Below are positions 1 to 7,231 of a stretch of DNA of 33,710 bases, in pieces. The position numbers and the translations under genes were made by a program. The DNA lies in contig NZ_PDZH01000046.1 of assembly GCF_002735695.1 (NCBI RefSeq), forward strand, positions 1 through 33,710, in the 5' to 3' direction. The stretch's first letter is position 1; every line of letters begins with the position of its first letter. Under the pieces are notes generated by a model, which saw only the letters and a program-made list of their open reading frames with translations, ran no database searches and was not told the DNA's origin. This stretch comes from Chitinimonas sp. BJB300. Its GTDB lineage: Bacteria > Pseudomonadota > Gammaproteobacteria > Burkholderiales > Chitinimonadaceae.

Positions 1-127
1 CTTGAATGCCTGAGCATCAAGACGCAGAAGAACCCATTCGCACTTTGCCGCAAGTTACTGATCAACGCCTCCCGCGCGGCTTATGATCAGTTACAGCTGC
101 TTCTCGCAGCTACTGCGTAACATCAGT
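1..127 (+). mobile_element. 3' end of an insertion sequence with transposase C-terminus (left copy)
   Basis: Frame 1 is open from the window edge to a TAA at 118-120 and encodes a basic 39-residue tail ending LLLAATA, preceded by KLLINASRAAYDQ. Bases 8-127 are identical, reverse-complemented, to 33591-33710 (120 of 120 by reading). The identity stops at base 127, just after TAACATCAGT, which should be the outer IS end. The same boundary truncates two unrelated genes (an integrase here, a binding protein at the other end), which is what an IS end would do. The transposase family cannot be settled from 39 residues; IS4- or IS5-like DDE transposases are possible. Confidence 0.75.
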
Positions 128-1079
128 CACTAATTGGCTTAGACAGGTCAGTTTGAGCAGGGAATAACAATTGACGATGGCCTGTAAGCGGCTTGAGCGT
201 TTCTAGCAGCCCGATTGCTTGCTTGGACAACGGGACAATATGCGGAGACCGCATTTTCATGCGCTCAGCAGGAATACGCCAAACAGCGGCATCAATGTCC
301 AACTCGTCCCAGCGGGCACCGCGCAACTCGCCAGGACGTACCATTGTCAGCATCAACAAGCGCATCGCGATTTTGGTCTGATGGCGTAGCGGCTCAATTT
401 CCAGACGGCGGAAGAACTCCGGCAGTTCCTCGCGTGGTAAAGCTGGGCGGTGTTCAACCTTCTTGGCTATTAGGGTCTCGGCAAGGCGGTGAGTCGGGTC
501 TATTTCGGCACGCCCGGTGACGATGGCAAATCGCATGACACACCCCATACGCTGAAGTACGCGCTGGGCGGTTTCTATGGCACCTCGTTTTTCGATTTTA
601 CGAACCGTTGCCAGAATTAAGGGGGCGGTGATTTGTAGAACGGGCAACTGGCCCAAAATGGGGAATGCATCCGCCGCTAACGACTCAAGCACCCTGGCAG
701 CATGGTCAGGTGACCAGCGAGCAAGCCGGGATGCGTGCCATTCGCGGGCAATCATCTCAAAGGTATTAGCCGCTTCAGCAGCACGAACCACACGCTCGGC
801 CTTTCTAGCCATTCTAGGGTCAACCCCGCTTACAACCCTCTCCAAAGCGCCGTCGCGGGCTTTACGGGCCTCTGCTAAGCCCGTGTCTGGATAGTAACCA
901 AGCCATTGCTTGCCGGCCTTGCCGTGCAGTCGAAATCGGTACAGCCACCGCCGCCGTCCTTCTGGGGTAACAACCAAGAAAAGCCCTTCGCCATCCGCTA
1001 AGGTGTATTCCTTTTCAGCAGGCTTTGCATTTTTTATCTCAATATCTCGGAGCTGCTTGGCTCCTAGCTTTCGCAGCAT
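123..1079 (-). pseudogene. Truncated P4-type tyrosine recombinase (island integrase)
   Basis: This is a 318-residue fragment of a phage P4-like integrase, a site-specific recombinase that inserts genomic islands at the 3' ends of tRNA genes. The N-terminal DUF4102-type arm-binding region is present (TLADGEGLFLVVTPEG, about residues 26-41), followed by the core-binding region and the first catalytic arginine in MVRPGELRGARWDEL. Reading stops at LSKPISD, exactly where family members continue into the segment with the catalytic HxxR and tyrosine. The stop codon comes from the IS sequence at 123-127. The protein therefore lacks two catalytic motifs and should be inactive. Its 5' end faces the 3' end of tRNA-Leu 200 bp away, the usual layout of a tRNA-borne island, so the island body lay to the left. 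Confidence 0.88.
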
Positions 1080-1213
1080 CTTGCGTCCCTACAGTTGAAA
1101 CAACTCAATTGGTTTTTGTGCCCCTATTTTCAATCAATTTGATGAGAAGGGACACAAGCGGGGGCGCAAAAAACGTGGCTGTAGGAGGAAGTCCTAGGAT
1201 GGTCTTGGACAAG

Positions 1214-1246
1214 AAAAAACCCGCACAGCTAGTATCTATGCGGGTT
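1214..1246 (-). terminator. Rho-independent terminator after tRNA-Leu
   Basis: Arms AACCCGCA (1218-1225) and TGCGGGTT (1239-1246) form an 8-bp stem. On the minus strand the stem is followed by a run of T (complement of A at 1214-1219). It lies 35 bp beyond the tRNA 3' end and before the integrase, so it should end tRNA transcription. Confidence 0.75.
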
Positions 1247-1280
1247 TCTGGATTTCCCTGGACTGCTAGGGACTTGTATC

Positions 1281-1365
1281 TGGTGCCCGGGGTCGGACTC
1301 GAACCGACACGCCTTGCGGCGGGGGATTTTGAGTCCCCTACGTCTACCAATTTCATCACCCGGGC
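1281..1365 (-). tRNA. tRNA-Leu (anticodon CAA)
   Basis: The minus strand gives an 85-nt class II tRNA with encoded CCA. The acceptor stem GCCCGGG pairs with CCCGGGC, the discriminator base is A, and the T arm contains GGTTCGAGTCC. The anticodon stem GGGGA/TCCCC encloses the loop CTCAAAA, giving anticodon CAA, which reads UUG leucine codons. A variable arm (CCGCCGCAAGGCG region) fits tRNA-Leu. It sits 40 bp downstream of rsmI on the same strand. Its 3' half is the likely attachment site of the neighbouring P4-type integrase, although the second att copy is outside this window. Confidence 0.95.
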
Positions 1366-1405
1366 TGAGTGAGGACGCGGATTATGCCCAGCTGTTTACC
1401 GCCGG

Positions 1406-2278
1406 TCAACTGTCTTTTGCATCTTCTTTTAGCTGCAGTGCACGTTCGTAGAGAGTATTGCGGTTACCGCCGGTAATTTCTGCTGTTAATTTAACAGCTT
1501 GCTTGAGAGGAAGCTCTCGAACCAAAGGAACCAGGATACTGTCGAAACTGGCGGCGGCATCATCTACTTGGCGGGGTGCAGCTTCAACCAATACCACCAA
1601 TTCACCCCGCTGCTGGTTATTGTCTGCGGCAACCCAGGTAACCAACTCGCCCAATGGGGCACGGCGAATGGTTTCAAACGTCTTGGTAAGCTCCCGGCAT
1701 ACGACGGCGACCCTATCAGGCCCGAACACGGTAGCCATATCGGCCAAGCTATCAGCAATACGGTGTGGAGCTTCGAAAAAAGCGACGGTGTGCGGTAGCT
1801 GCTTCAGGGCTTCCAGCTCCTTACAGCGAGCTGTGGTCTTGGGTTCAAGAAAGCCATGAAACTGAAAACGCGGCGAGTGCATGCCCGCGGCAGCGAGCGC
1901 CGCCAACACTGCCGATGCACCAGGAACAGGCACAACACGAAAACCTGCCGCGTGCACTGCTTGCACGAGACGTGCGCCAGGGTCGCTCACGGCAGGTGTG
2001 CCCGCATCCGATACCTGGGCAACTGCTTCGCCCGCGCGCAGGCGTTCGATCAGTTTGTCGGCCACTTCGCGTTCGTTATGTTCACGCAGCGAGATCATTC
2101 GGGTGTCTATGCTGAAGTGTTTCAGCAATTGTCCGGTCACGCGTGTGTCTTCAGCGGCAATGACATCTGCCTGGGCAAGAACAGCGCGCGCGCGCGGAGT
2201 TAGGTCGGCCAAGTTCCCGATAGGCGTGGCCACCACATATAATGCAGGTCGATCTATCAACCACGGCTCGCCATGCAC
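1406..2278 (-). CDS. rsmI: 16S rRNA (cytidine1402-2'-O)-methyltransferase RsmI
   Basis: RsmI uses S-adenosylmethionine to methylate the 2'-OH of C1402 in the decoding centre of 16S rRNA. The 290-residue length fits the family (E. coli 286). Tetrapyrrole-methylase-fold motifs are clear: YVVATPIGNLADLTPRA near residue 14, AEDTR near 41, VSDAGTPAVSDPG near 88, and VPVPGASAVLAAL near 115. The only available start is GTG at 2278, which overlaps the divergent lpoA start by 6 bp; family members usually begin about 10 residues later, so the true start could be the in-frame TTG near 2260. The divergent rsmI/lpoA pairing is the conserved yraL-yraM arrangement. Confidence 0.95.
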   Translation of the reverse strand: MHGEPWLIDRPALYVVATPIGNLADLTPRARAVLAQADVIAAEDTRVTGQLLKHFSIDTRMISLREHNEREVADKLIERLRAGEAVAQVSDAGTPAVSDPGARLVQAVHAAGFRVVPVPGASAVLAALAAAGMHSPRFQFHGFLEPKTTARCKELEALKQLPHTVAFFEAPHRIADSLADMATVFGPDRVAVVCRELTKTFETIRRAPLGELVTWVAADNNQQRGELVVLVEAAPRQVDDAAASFDSILVPLVRELPLKQAVKLTAEITGGNRNTLYERALQLKEDAKDS

Positions 2279-3424
2279 GGTTCTATTCCTTCTCGTTGGA
2301 CTGCTGTTTTTACGGCGGCGCTACTCTACCTTGGCCTGGCAGGTGCGGCCAGTGCGGAAGAAGCCACACCACAACCACCGCCCCCCTTACCAGCCAAGCA
2401 GGCGCATATCGCGCTGATCTTGCCGACCAAGTCCAAATCCTTTGCCGGCCCGGCAGAGGCGGTGCAGTTGGGGGCCCTGGCCGGCGAAGAAAAACTCGGA
2501 GACGAGCTTACGCCCAAACTGCGGCTTTACCCTACCACCGAGCGCGATGAAGACGCGTTGGCGGCTTATCAGCAGGCTTTGACCAATGGTGCAATCGGCG
2601 TGATTGGACCGCTTACACGCGGGGCAATCGCCAAGCTGGCCGAGTTTGGCGGGCTTGAGATACCTGTACTGGCGCTCAATAGCCTGGAAGGTATCAATAA
2701 TGTCAGCAATCTATATGGCTTGGGTTTATCGATTGAAGCAGAGGCCCGCCAGCTAGCGCGACTGATGCAAGCCGATGGCAGCACCAAACCTCTGCTGATC
2801 GCAACCGAAGGCGCACTATCAAAACGCACGCGTGACGCCTTTTCAAATGAATGGCATCGCATCAGCGGCTCCCTACCCATGGAAGTGAAATTCACCGAAG
2901 GTAAGGATGGCCTCAACAGGTTGAAGGAAAATATGCGTGCGCTGGGCGCAGATGCGGTATTCATGGCTGCCGACCAGAAAAAGGCGCGGTTGATTCGCCC
3001 TTATCTGGGTATCGACCAACCTGTTTACGCTACCTCCCACGCATGGAGCGGTAAGTTCGGGCGAATGTCGGTCGCGAATAACGACCTTTTGGGCGTGCGC
3101 TTTGTGGATATGCCGTGGTTGCTCGACCCCTACCATAACGATATGCAGCAATTCAAACACGCAAGCAAACCGCTCTCGCCCGATCTGGAAAGGCTCTATG
3201 CATTGGGCTTGGATGCTTATCGGCTCAGCTTGCAGATTGTGACGGCTGCACCAGGAGCAAATATCGAGCTGGCTGGCGTGACGGGCAATTTGCGGATGTC
3301 CGACAGCGGCGAATTTAGCCGGGAGTTGATTCGCAGTGAGATTGGCGGACAACCTCGCACACCAAAACCTGAACCAGAGCCGACTGTCGACCCTGAAGCG
3401 GCACCAAATACCGTTACCTACTAG
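2273..3424 (+). CDS. lpoA: Penicillin-binding protein activator, LpoA family (short form)
   Basis: LpoA proteins stimulate the bifunctional peptidoglycan synthase PBP1A from the outer-membrane side. This 383-residue protein matches only the C-terminal periplasmic-binding-protein-like domain (from AHIALILPTKSK near residue 44, through IGVIGPLTRGAIAKLA and VPVLALNS-type segments); the N-terminal TPR-like domain of the longer E. coli LpoA is absent. The N-terminus looks like a type I signal peptide ending ASA/EE near residue 28, with no lipobox cysteine, so it may be soluble in the periplasm and not an outer-membrane lipoprotein. The C-terminal tail is rich in Pro and Glu. Its start overlaps rsmI, and yraN, diaA and the BON lipoprotein follow on the same strand as a likely operon. 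Confidence 0.88.
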   Translation: MHGSIPSRWTAVFTAALLYLGLAGAASAEEATPQPPPPLPAKQAHIALILPTKSKSFAGPAEAVQLGALAGEEKLGDELTPKLRLYPTTERDEDALAAYQQALTNGAIGVIGPLTRGAIAKLAEFGGLEIPVLALNSLEGINNVSNLYGLGLSIEAEARQLARLMQADGSTKPLLIATEGALSKRTRDAFSNEWHRISGSLPMEVKFTEGKDGLNRLKENMRALGADAVFMAADQKKARLIRPYLGIDQPVYATSHAWSGKFGRMSVANNDLLGVRFVDMPWLLDPYHNDMQQFKHASKPLSPDLERLYALGLDAYRLSLQIVTAAPGANIELAGVTGNLRMSDSGEFSRELIRSEIGGQPRTPKPEPEPTVDPEAAPNTVTY

Positions 3425-3519
3425 CAATACCCCCCGCAGCCAGGTTGCATGCTTTGAGGCCCCCCTCATTGCGTGTTACATGGCTTTGCCCAGCTATAGA
3501 CATACAGTCTTGGAATGCC

Positions 3520-3861
3520 ATGTCACAAACCAAGGGAGCGGCAGCAGAAACCCTCGCGGCAGCGTATCTTGTTCAGCGCGGCCTCAGCATCGTTGTGCGA
3601 AACTGGCGCTGCCGCATGGGCGAACTCGATTTGATCGCCAACGATGCCGGCACCCTGGTGTTTGTGGAAGTCCGTAGTCGGGCTGTAGGCCGGTTTGGCG
3701 ATGCCGCGGCAAGCATTACTGCCAGCAAGCAAGCTAAATTGGTTGCTGCAGCCCAGCAATACCTTGCTACCCTCAGCCGTACCCCACCCTGCCGCTTCGA
3801 TGCCGTCCTGCTCGATGGAACTGCCGAACCACGCTGGCTGAAGAACATCATTGAGATTTGA
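3520..3861 (+). CDS. yraN: YraN family (UPF0102) endonuclease-like protein
   Basis: This is a 113-residue member of UPF0102, a small restriction-endonuclease-fold family whose cellular role is not firmly known. The fold's acidic motif is visible as GELDLIAND followed by FVEVRSRA (about residues 34-55), matching the D...ExK/R pattern of PD-(D/E)XK nucleases. An ATG at 3520 was chosen over the upstream in-frame ATG at 3445 because family proteins begin close to the GAAAE motif. It lies between lpoA and diaA, the same order as in E. coli, with only 3 bp before diaA. Confidence 0.9.
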   Translation: MSQTKGAAAETLAAAYLVQRGLSIVVRNWRCRMGELDLIANDAGTLVFVEVRSRAVGRFGDAAASITASKQAKLVAAAQQYLATLSRTPPCRFDAVLLDGTAEPRWLKNIIEI

Positions 3862-3864
3862 AAC

Positions 3865-4455
3865 ATGGATTTGATTGCCCGTATTAACCAACACTTTCTC
3901 GACAGCATGACCGCGAAGGAAGATGCCCGTGAAATGTTGGCGGCCCCTACTGCCGTGGTGGCAGAACGTGTCGTAACCGCCCTGATGGGCGACCATAAAA
4001 TGCTGGCTTGCGGTAATGGCCCCTCGGCTGCCGACGCTCAGCATTTTGCCGCCCGCATGATTGGCCGCTTCGAAAAAGAACGCCCTGGCTTGCCTGCCAT
4101 TGCCCTGACCACCGATACTGCTTCGCTGACCGCCATTGCAGATGATTACGACTATGACTTGGTGTTCTCCAAGCAGGTGCGCGCCATTGGCCAGCCCGGC
4201 GATGTGTTGCTAGCGTTCTCTCCCTCGGGCAATTCGGCAAATGTCATTGAAGCGATTTATGCAGCACACGAGAAACAAATGACCGTTATCGCCCTTACCG
4301 GTGGCGATGGCGGCAAGATCACTGAACTTTTGGTCGGTGAAGACATCCAGCTGAATGTGCCTGCTACCCGCCCGGCCCGTATTCAGGAAATCCATTTGCT
4401 GTTGATTCATAGCCTTTGCGATGCAATCGACTGCATTTTGCTTGACGGAGAATAA
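3865..4455 (+). CDS. diaA: SIS-domain protein DiaA (DnaA initiator-associating)
   Basis: DiaA is a phosphosugar-isomerase-fold protein that, in E. coli, binds DnaA and promotes its assembly at oriC. At 196 residues it matches the family. The SIS domain is seen in LACGNGPSAADAQHFAARMIGRFE (about 48-70) and LLAFSPSGNSANVIEAI (about 115-131). Sequence alone does not fully separate it from sedoheptulose-7-phosphate isomerase GmhA, but its position between yraN and the BON lipoprotein strongly favours DiaA. It starts 3 bp after yraN and ends 5 bp before the next gene, so the genes are very probably cotranscribed. Confidence 0.88.
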   Translation: MDLIARINQHFLDSMTAKEDAREMLAAPTAVVAERVVTALMGDHKMLACGNGPSAADAQHFAARMIGRFEKERPGLPAIALTTDTASLTAIADDYDYDLVFSKQVRAIGQPGDVLLAFSPSGNSANVIEAIYAAHEKQMTVIALTGGDGGKITELLVGEDIQLNVPATRPARIQEIHLLLIHSLCDAIDCILLDGE

Positions 4456-4460
4456 AACGA

Positions 4461-5033
4461 ATGCTGAAACGCCTGTCTCACCTCACCCTTGTCCTGATTG
4501 CCACCAGCCAGTTAAGCGCCTGCTTTCCACTTGTAGTGGCAGGCGTCGGCACGGGTGTTGCCGTAACGCAAGACCGCCGCACTTCCGCCGTCGTGTGGAG
4601 TGACCAGCAGGTCGAACAGAATATCGGCAAGGAAATCGCCAACCGCTTTGGCAACCATACCCATGTGAACATCACCAGCTACAACAAGGCTGTGCTTTTG
4701 AGTGGCGAAGTACCCGACGATGCCGCCAAGGCAGCCATTGAAAAGCTTGCTCGTGAGACACCTGATGTACGCAAGGTATACAACGAACTTGCTGTCATGC
4801 TGCCTTCCAGCATTTCTGCCAGGGCCGGCGACACCGCCCTGACAACACGCGTCAAAGCCCGCATGGTTGAGGCCGGCAAGTTTTCCCCCTTGCATGTCAA
4901 AGTAGTCAGCGAGCGCAAACAGGTATACCTGCTCGGCCTGCTGACGCGCCAAGAAGCCACAGATGCATCTCAAATCGCCAGCCAGACCCAAGGCGCGGAA
5001 AAAGTAGTGACGTTATTTGAACACCTGGATTAA
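4461..5033 (+). CDS. dolP: Outer-membrane lipoprotein with two BON domains (DolP/YraP-like)
   Basis: DolP is an outer-membrane lipoprotein that helps keep the envelope intact and supports BAM function in E. coli. This protein has 190 residues. It has a lipoprotein signal ending LSAC with the lipidated Cys at 21, then two BON domains at about 50-118 (ending VRKVYNELAV) and 125-190 (VSERKQVYLLGLLTRQEA, ending VVTLFEHLD). The ATG at 4461 follows a GGAG ribosome-binding site and lies 5 bp after diaA. It is the last gene of the lpoA operon; a repeat and a strong terminator follow. Confidence 0.92.
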   Translation: MLKRLSHLTLVLIATSQLSACFPLVVAGVGTGVAVTQDRRTSAVVWSDQQVEQNIGKEIANRFGNHTHVNITSYNKAVLLSGEVPDDAAKAAIEKLARETPDVRKVYNELAVMLPSSISARAGDTALTTRVKARMVEAGKFSPLHVKVVSERKQVYLLGLLTRQEATDASQIASQTQGAEKVVTLFEHLD

Positions 5034-5062
5034 GCAGGTGATGGATTTAACCGCTTTGGTTT

Positions 5063-5140
5063 AAGAACCTATTAACGATCTTACTGCGCTGCGCTTCACC
5101 CTGCTGACGGTTGCTCGTGACAGATCGTAAACAGGTTCTA
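5063..5140. repeat. Short palindromic repeat (element D), related to the 140-bp family
   Basis: This roughly 78-bp element starts TAAGAACCTATTAACGATCT and ends with the near inverse (AGATCGT...AACAGGTTCTA), giving imperfect terminal inverted repeats of about 19 bp. The termini match those of the three 140-bp elements elsewhere in the window, but the centre is unrelated and shorter. It lies between the BON lipoprotein and its terminator. Confidence 0.7.
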
Positions 5141-5144
5141 AGTG

Positions 5145-5168
5145 AAAACCCGCCATATGGCGGGTTTT
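5145..5168 (+). terminator. Rho-independent terminator of the lpoA-dolP operon
   Basis: The arms AAAACCCGCCAT and ATGGCGGGTTTT form a perfect 24-bp palindrome whose 3' arm ends in four T residues. It lies 112 bp after the BON lipoprotein stop and before tatD, directly after repeat D. Confidence 0.85.
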
Positions 5169-5238
5169 CTACATCTATCGATTGCGGATACTGCGCGCCG
5201 CAACGTAAATTCAAACGAATCTTTCTTTGCCCATTCCC

Positions 5239-6003
5239 ATGCTCATCGATACCCATTGCCATCTCGATGCCCCTGAGTTCGATACCGACCGCGACGAGGT
5301 AGTGGTGCGAGCACGCGAAGCACAAATAAGCCAAATCATTGTGCCAGCCATCAGCCTGCCTACGTTTGCTGGCACACTCGCCATGCGCAACCGTTATGGC
5401 TGCCCTGTCGCGCTGGGCTTGCATCCCATCTATGAAAGAACCCACCGCGAAGAACACTTATTGACTTTGCGTGACGCCATCGCCAACGAAAAACCGATTG
5501 CCGTGGGCGAAATCGGCCTCGACTTCTTCGTTGCCGGGCTGGATACACAACGACAGACTGATATTTTCGCCGCCCAGTTGAAACTCGCGCGCGATTTCGA
5601 CCTGCCTGTCCTGCTGCATGTACGCAAGTCACAGGACCAAGTACTCAAGCAGCTACGCCGCTTTGGCGTACGCCGCGGCATTGCCCATGCTTTCAACGGC
5701 AGCCCCCAACAAGCTGCGGCTTATATCGAGCAGGGCTTCAAGCTGGGTTTTGGTGGCAGCCTTACATTTGAGCGAGCACTGAATATTCGCCGCCTCGCCA
5801 CCGACTTGCCCTTGGAGAGCATCGTGCTGGAAACCGATGCGCCCGATATCTCGCCCAGTTGGGCATACAAACAGCGCAATGAACCCGCCTATCTCAGTCG
5901 GATTGCAACCGAATTAGCCGAGCTGCGGGGTATCAGCCTTACCAAGTTGGCAGCTCAAACCAGCACCAACGCTCGGGAAGCCCTCAACCTACCTTTGCGT
6001 TAA
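5239..6003 (+). CDS. TatD family metal-dependent hydrolase (YjjV/TatD-like deoxyribonuclease)
   Basis: TatD-family enzymes are TIM-barrel metal hydrolases, several with 3'-5' DNase activity. The product starts MLIDTHCHLDAPEF, giving the HxH metal pair at residues 6 and 8. GEIGLDFF carries the metal-bridging glutamate, LLHVRKS and GIAHAFNGS carry further metal-ligand histidines, and LETDAPDISP carries the final aspartate. The ATG at 5239 was chosen because the first metal motif then begins at residue 3, as is usual; a TTG at 5227 is in frame. No strong ribosome-binding site is visible. The paralogue type (TatD, YcfH or YjjV) is not certain. Confidence 0.9.
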   Translation: MLIDTHCHLDAPEFDTDRDEVVVRAREAQISQIIVPAISLPTFAGTLAMRNRYGCPVALGLHPIYERTHREEHLLTLRDAIANEKPIAVGEIGLDFFVAGLDTQRQTDIFAAQLKLARDFDLPVLLHVRKSQDQVLKQLRRFGVRRGIAHAFNGSPQQAAAYIEQGFKLGFGGSLTFERALNIRRLATDLPLESIVLETDAPDISPSWAYKQRNEPAYLSRIATELAELRGISLTKLAAQTSTNAREALNLPLR

Positions 6004-6029
6004 CTCCCTGCTGCTATGGCTTCAGCAAA

Positions 6030-6052
6030 AAGGCAAACCCTACGTTTGCCTT
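6030..6052. terminator. Bidirectional terminator between convergent genes
   Basis: Arms AAGGCAAA (6030-6037) and TTTGCCTT (6045-6052) enclose a 7-nt loop. T-rich sequence follows on the plus strand and an A-rich stretch precedes it, so it can serve tatD and the leftward gene that ends at 6072. Confidence 0.75.
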
Positions 6053-6071
6053 CGTTATTTTTGCTTGAGCC

Positions 6072-7043
6072 TCACTTTTGGACTAGCGTCAGCTGATCGG
6101 CTGGCACCCAGCCGGCACGAACTGTATCAGCGCCGGAAACAGTATGAGGGCGGTAACCAACATAGGGGTCATGCGTGACAAGTAAATTATTCTTCTCACC
6201 CATCACGACAAAAAACCACCGACGATTATTTTTTGTGGTTTCGCCCACAACGGTACCTGTGGTCCCAGGTAGATACTTCCTTACAATATTTCCAAATACA
6301 GCCCGCTCAATATATTCGCTCTGTATCCGGTCATACGCATCCACTTGCTCAGGGCTTGAACGAAGCGCTACCGCACGCTTTGCTTTGAACTGAAGGGAAT
6401 GACTGTATTTCTTTAATGGCAATACCGTCTTCGCAAGGAGTGCAATCTCGCTGTCTCGTCGAAAATTATCCACGGTATCCTGGAAATAGATATCGGCCAG
6501 CATCGCACAACACCCTTGCTTTACGCTGATGACCTCATGGCCATTCGGTGCAACGCGAAGCAGTAACACCTGCCAACTGGTGGGCTGTTTGACAACATAA
6601 CCATCTTTGGTCCCATACCAGATAACTGTCGCACTACCCTCGGAACATAGCGCACTACCTGTGTACACAATGTCCGAAAAACCATCTTTGTCTACGTCGA
6701 CAACATGGAATGTCGTTGCTTCGGTTGGCTCAAAAACGCGTTGAATAAACGAGCACTGTGCCCATTCTAAGTTCTCGCTTGCCGAGAGCGCTGCCCGACC
6801 TGTCTGCTCCAATTCCTTTTTGAGTGCTGCCCGGTATGCCCGCTCTAACTCATCGTTAAGCGCCACTCGCTTGTCAGCTGGAAGTACAGGGCTGGCGCTG
6901 ATAAGAGGCCAATTACGCGAAGCGGGATACAGCACATCAGATACCGCCAAGGACCGTGCCTCTTCTTGCGTAGCTGCCTGTGCCGGCACCAGGCTCAAAG
7001 TCAATAACGCCAGTGAAATGAGAAATGTGCGAATAGAGAGCAC
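6072..7043 (-). CDS. Exported protein of unknown function with calcium-loop-like motif and SH3-like C-terminus
   Basis: I do not recognise a named family. The 323-residue product begins with a clear signal peptide (cleavage likely after AQA at residue 23), so it should be periplasmic or secreted. Residues 115-126 (VDVDKDGFSDIV) resemble an FG-GAP/EF-hand-like DxDxDG calcium loop, followed by VIWYGTKDGYV, a typical beta-propeller blade sequence, but only one such unit is seen. A paired cysteine segment KQGCCAML lies at 175-182. The C-terminal third (about 225-320, ALRSSPEQ through GWVPADQL) resembles a bacterial SH3 domain. It begins with GTG at 7043, with AAGG about 9 bp upstream. It follows the oxygenase gene on the same strand, separated by repeat A. 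Confidence 0.7.
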   Translation of the reverse strand: MLSIRTFLISLALLTLSLVPAQAATQEEARSLAVSDVLYPASRNWPLISASPVLPADKRVALNDELERAYRAALKKELEQTGRAALSASENLEWAQCSFIQRVFEPTEATTFHVVDVDKDGFSDIVYTGSALCSEGSATVIWYGTKDGYVVKQPTSWQVLLLRVAPNGHEVISVKQGCCAMLADIYFQDTVDNFRRDSEIALLAKTVLPLKKYSHSLQFKAKRAVALRSSPEQVDAYDRIQSEYIERAVFGNIVRKYLPGTTGTVVGETTKNNRRWFFVVMGEKNNLLVTHDPYVGYRPHTVSGADTVRAGWVPADQLTLVQK

Positions 7044-7087
7044 AGGATCAACCTTGAAAATAAGGACATAAAGGATAGGGAATAACC

Positions 7088-7231
7088 TAGAACCAGCCTA
7101 AAGTCTCGCGAGCTAGGCCAAGATAAAGCGAAAATAGCCAAGGAAGCGACGTATACAAGTAGTAAATGAGCATTCCGAGGGTGCTTTCAACGCCATATTG
7201 CTGACGCGTTGCAGACTTTAGAGCGGTCCTA
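7088..7231 (+). repeat. MITE-like dispersed repeat, copy A
   Basis: A 144-bp element beginning TAGAACCAGCCTAAAGTCT and ending in its imperfect inverse (AGACTTTAGAGCGGTCCTA), with about 19-bp terminal inverted repeats and TA at both ends. Read in the same orientation it is about four-fifths identical by eye to copy B (26519-26661, inverted) and more distantly similar to copy C (27447-27591); the core motif AAATGAGCATTCC is shared with C. It contains no plausible gene. Its right end supplies the TAG stop of the leftward oxygenase gene at 7229-7231. Confidence 0.85.

Noticed and set aside
2873-3469. 198-codon minus-strand open frame opposite lpoA
   Set aside because: It is antisense to a recognised gene, with no domain and no ribosome-binding site.
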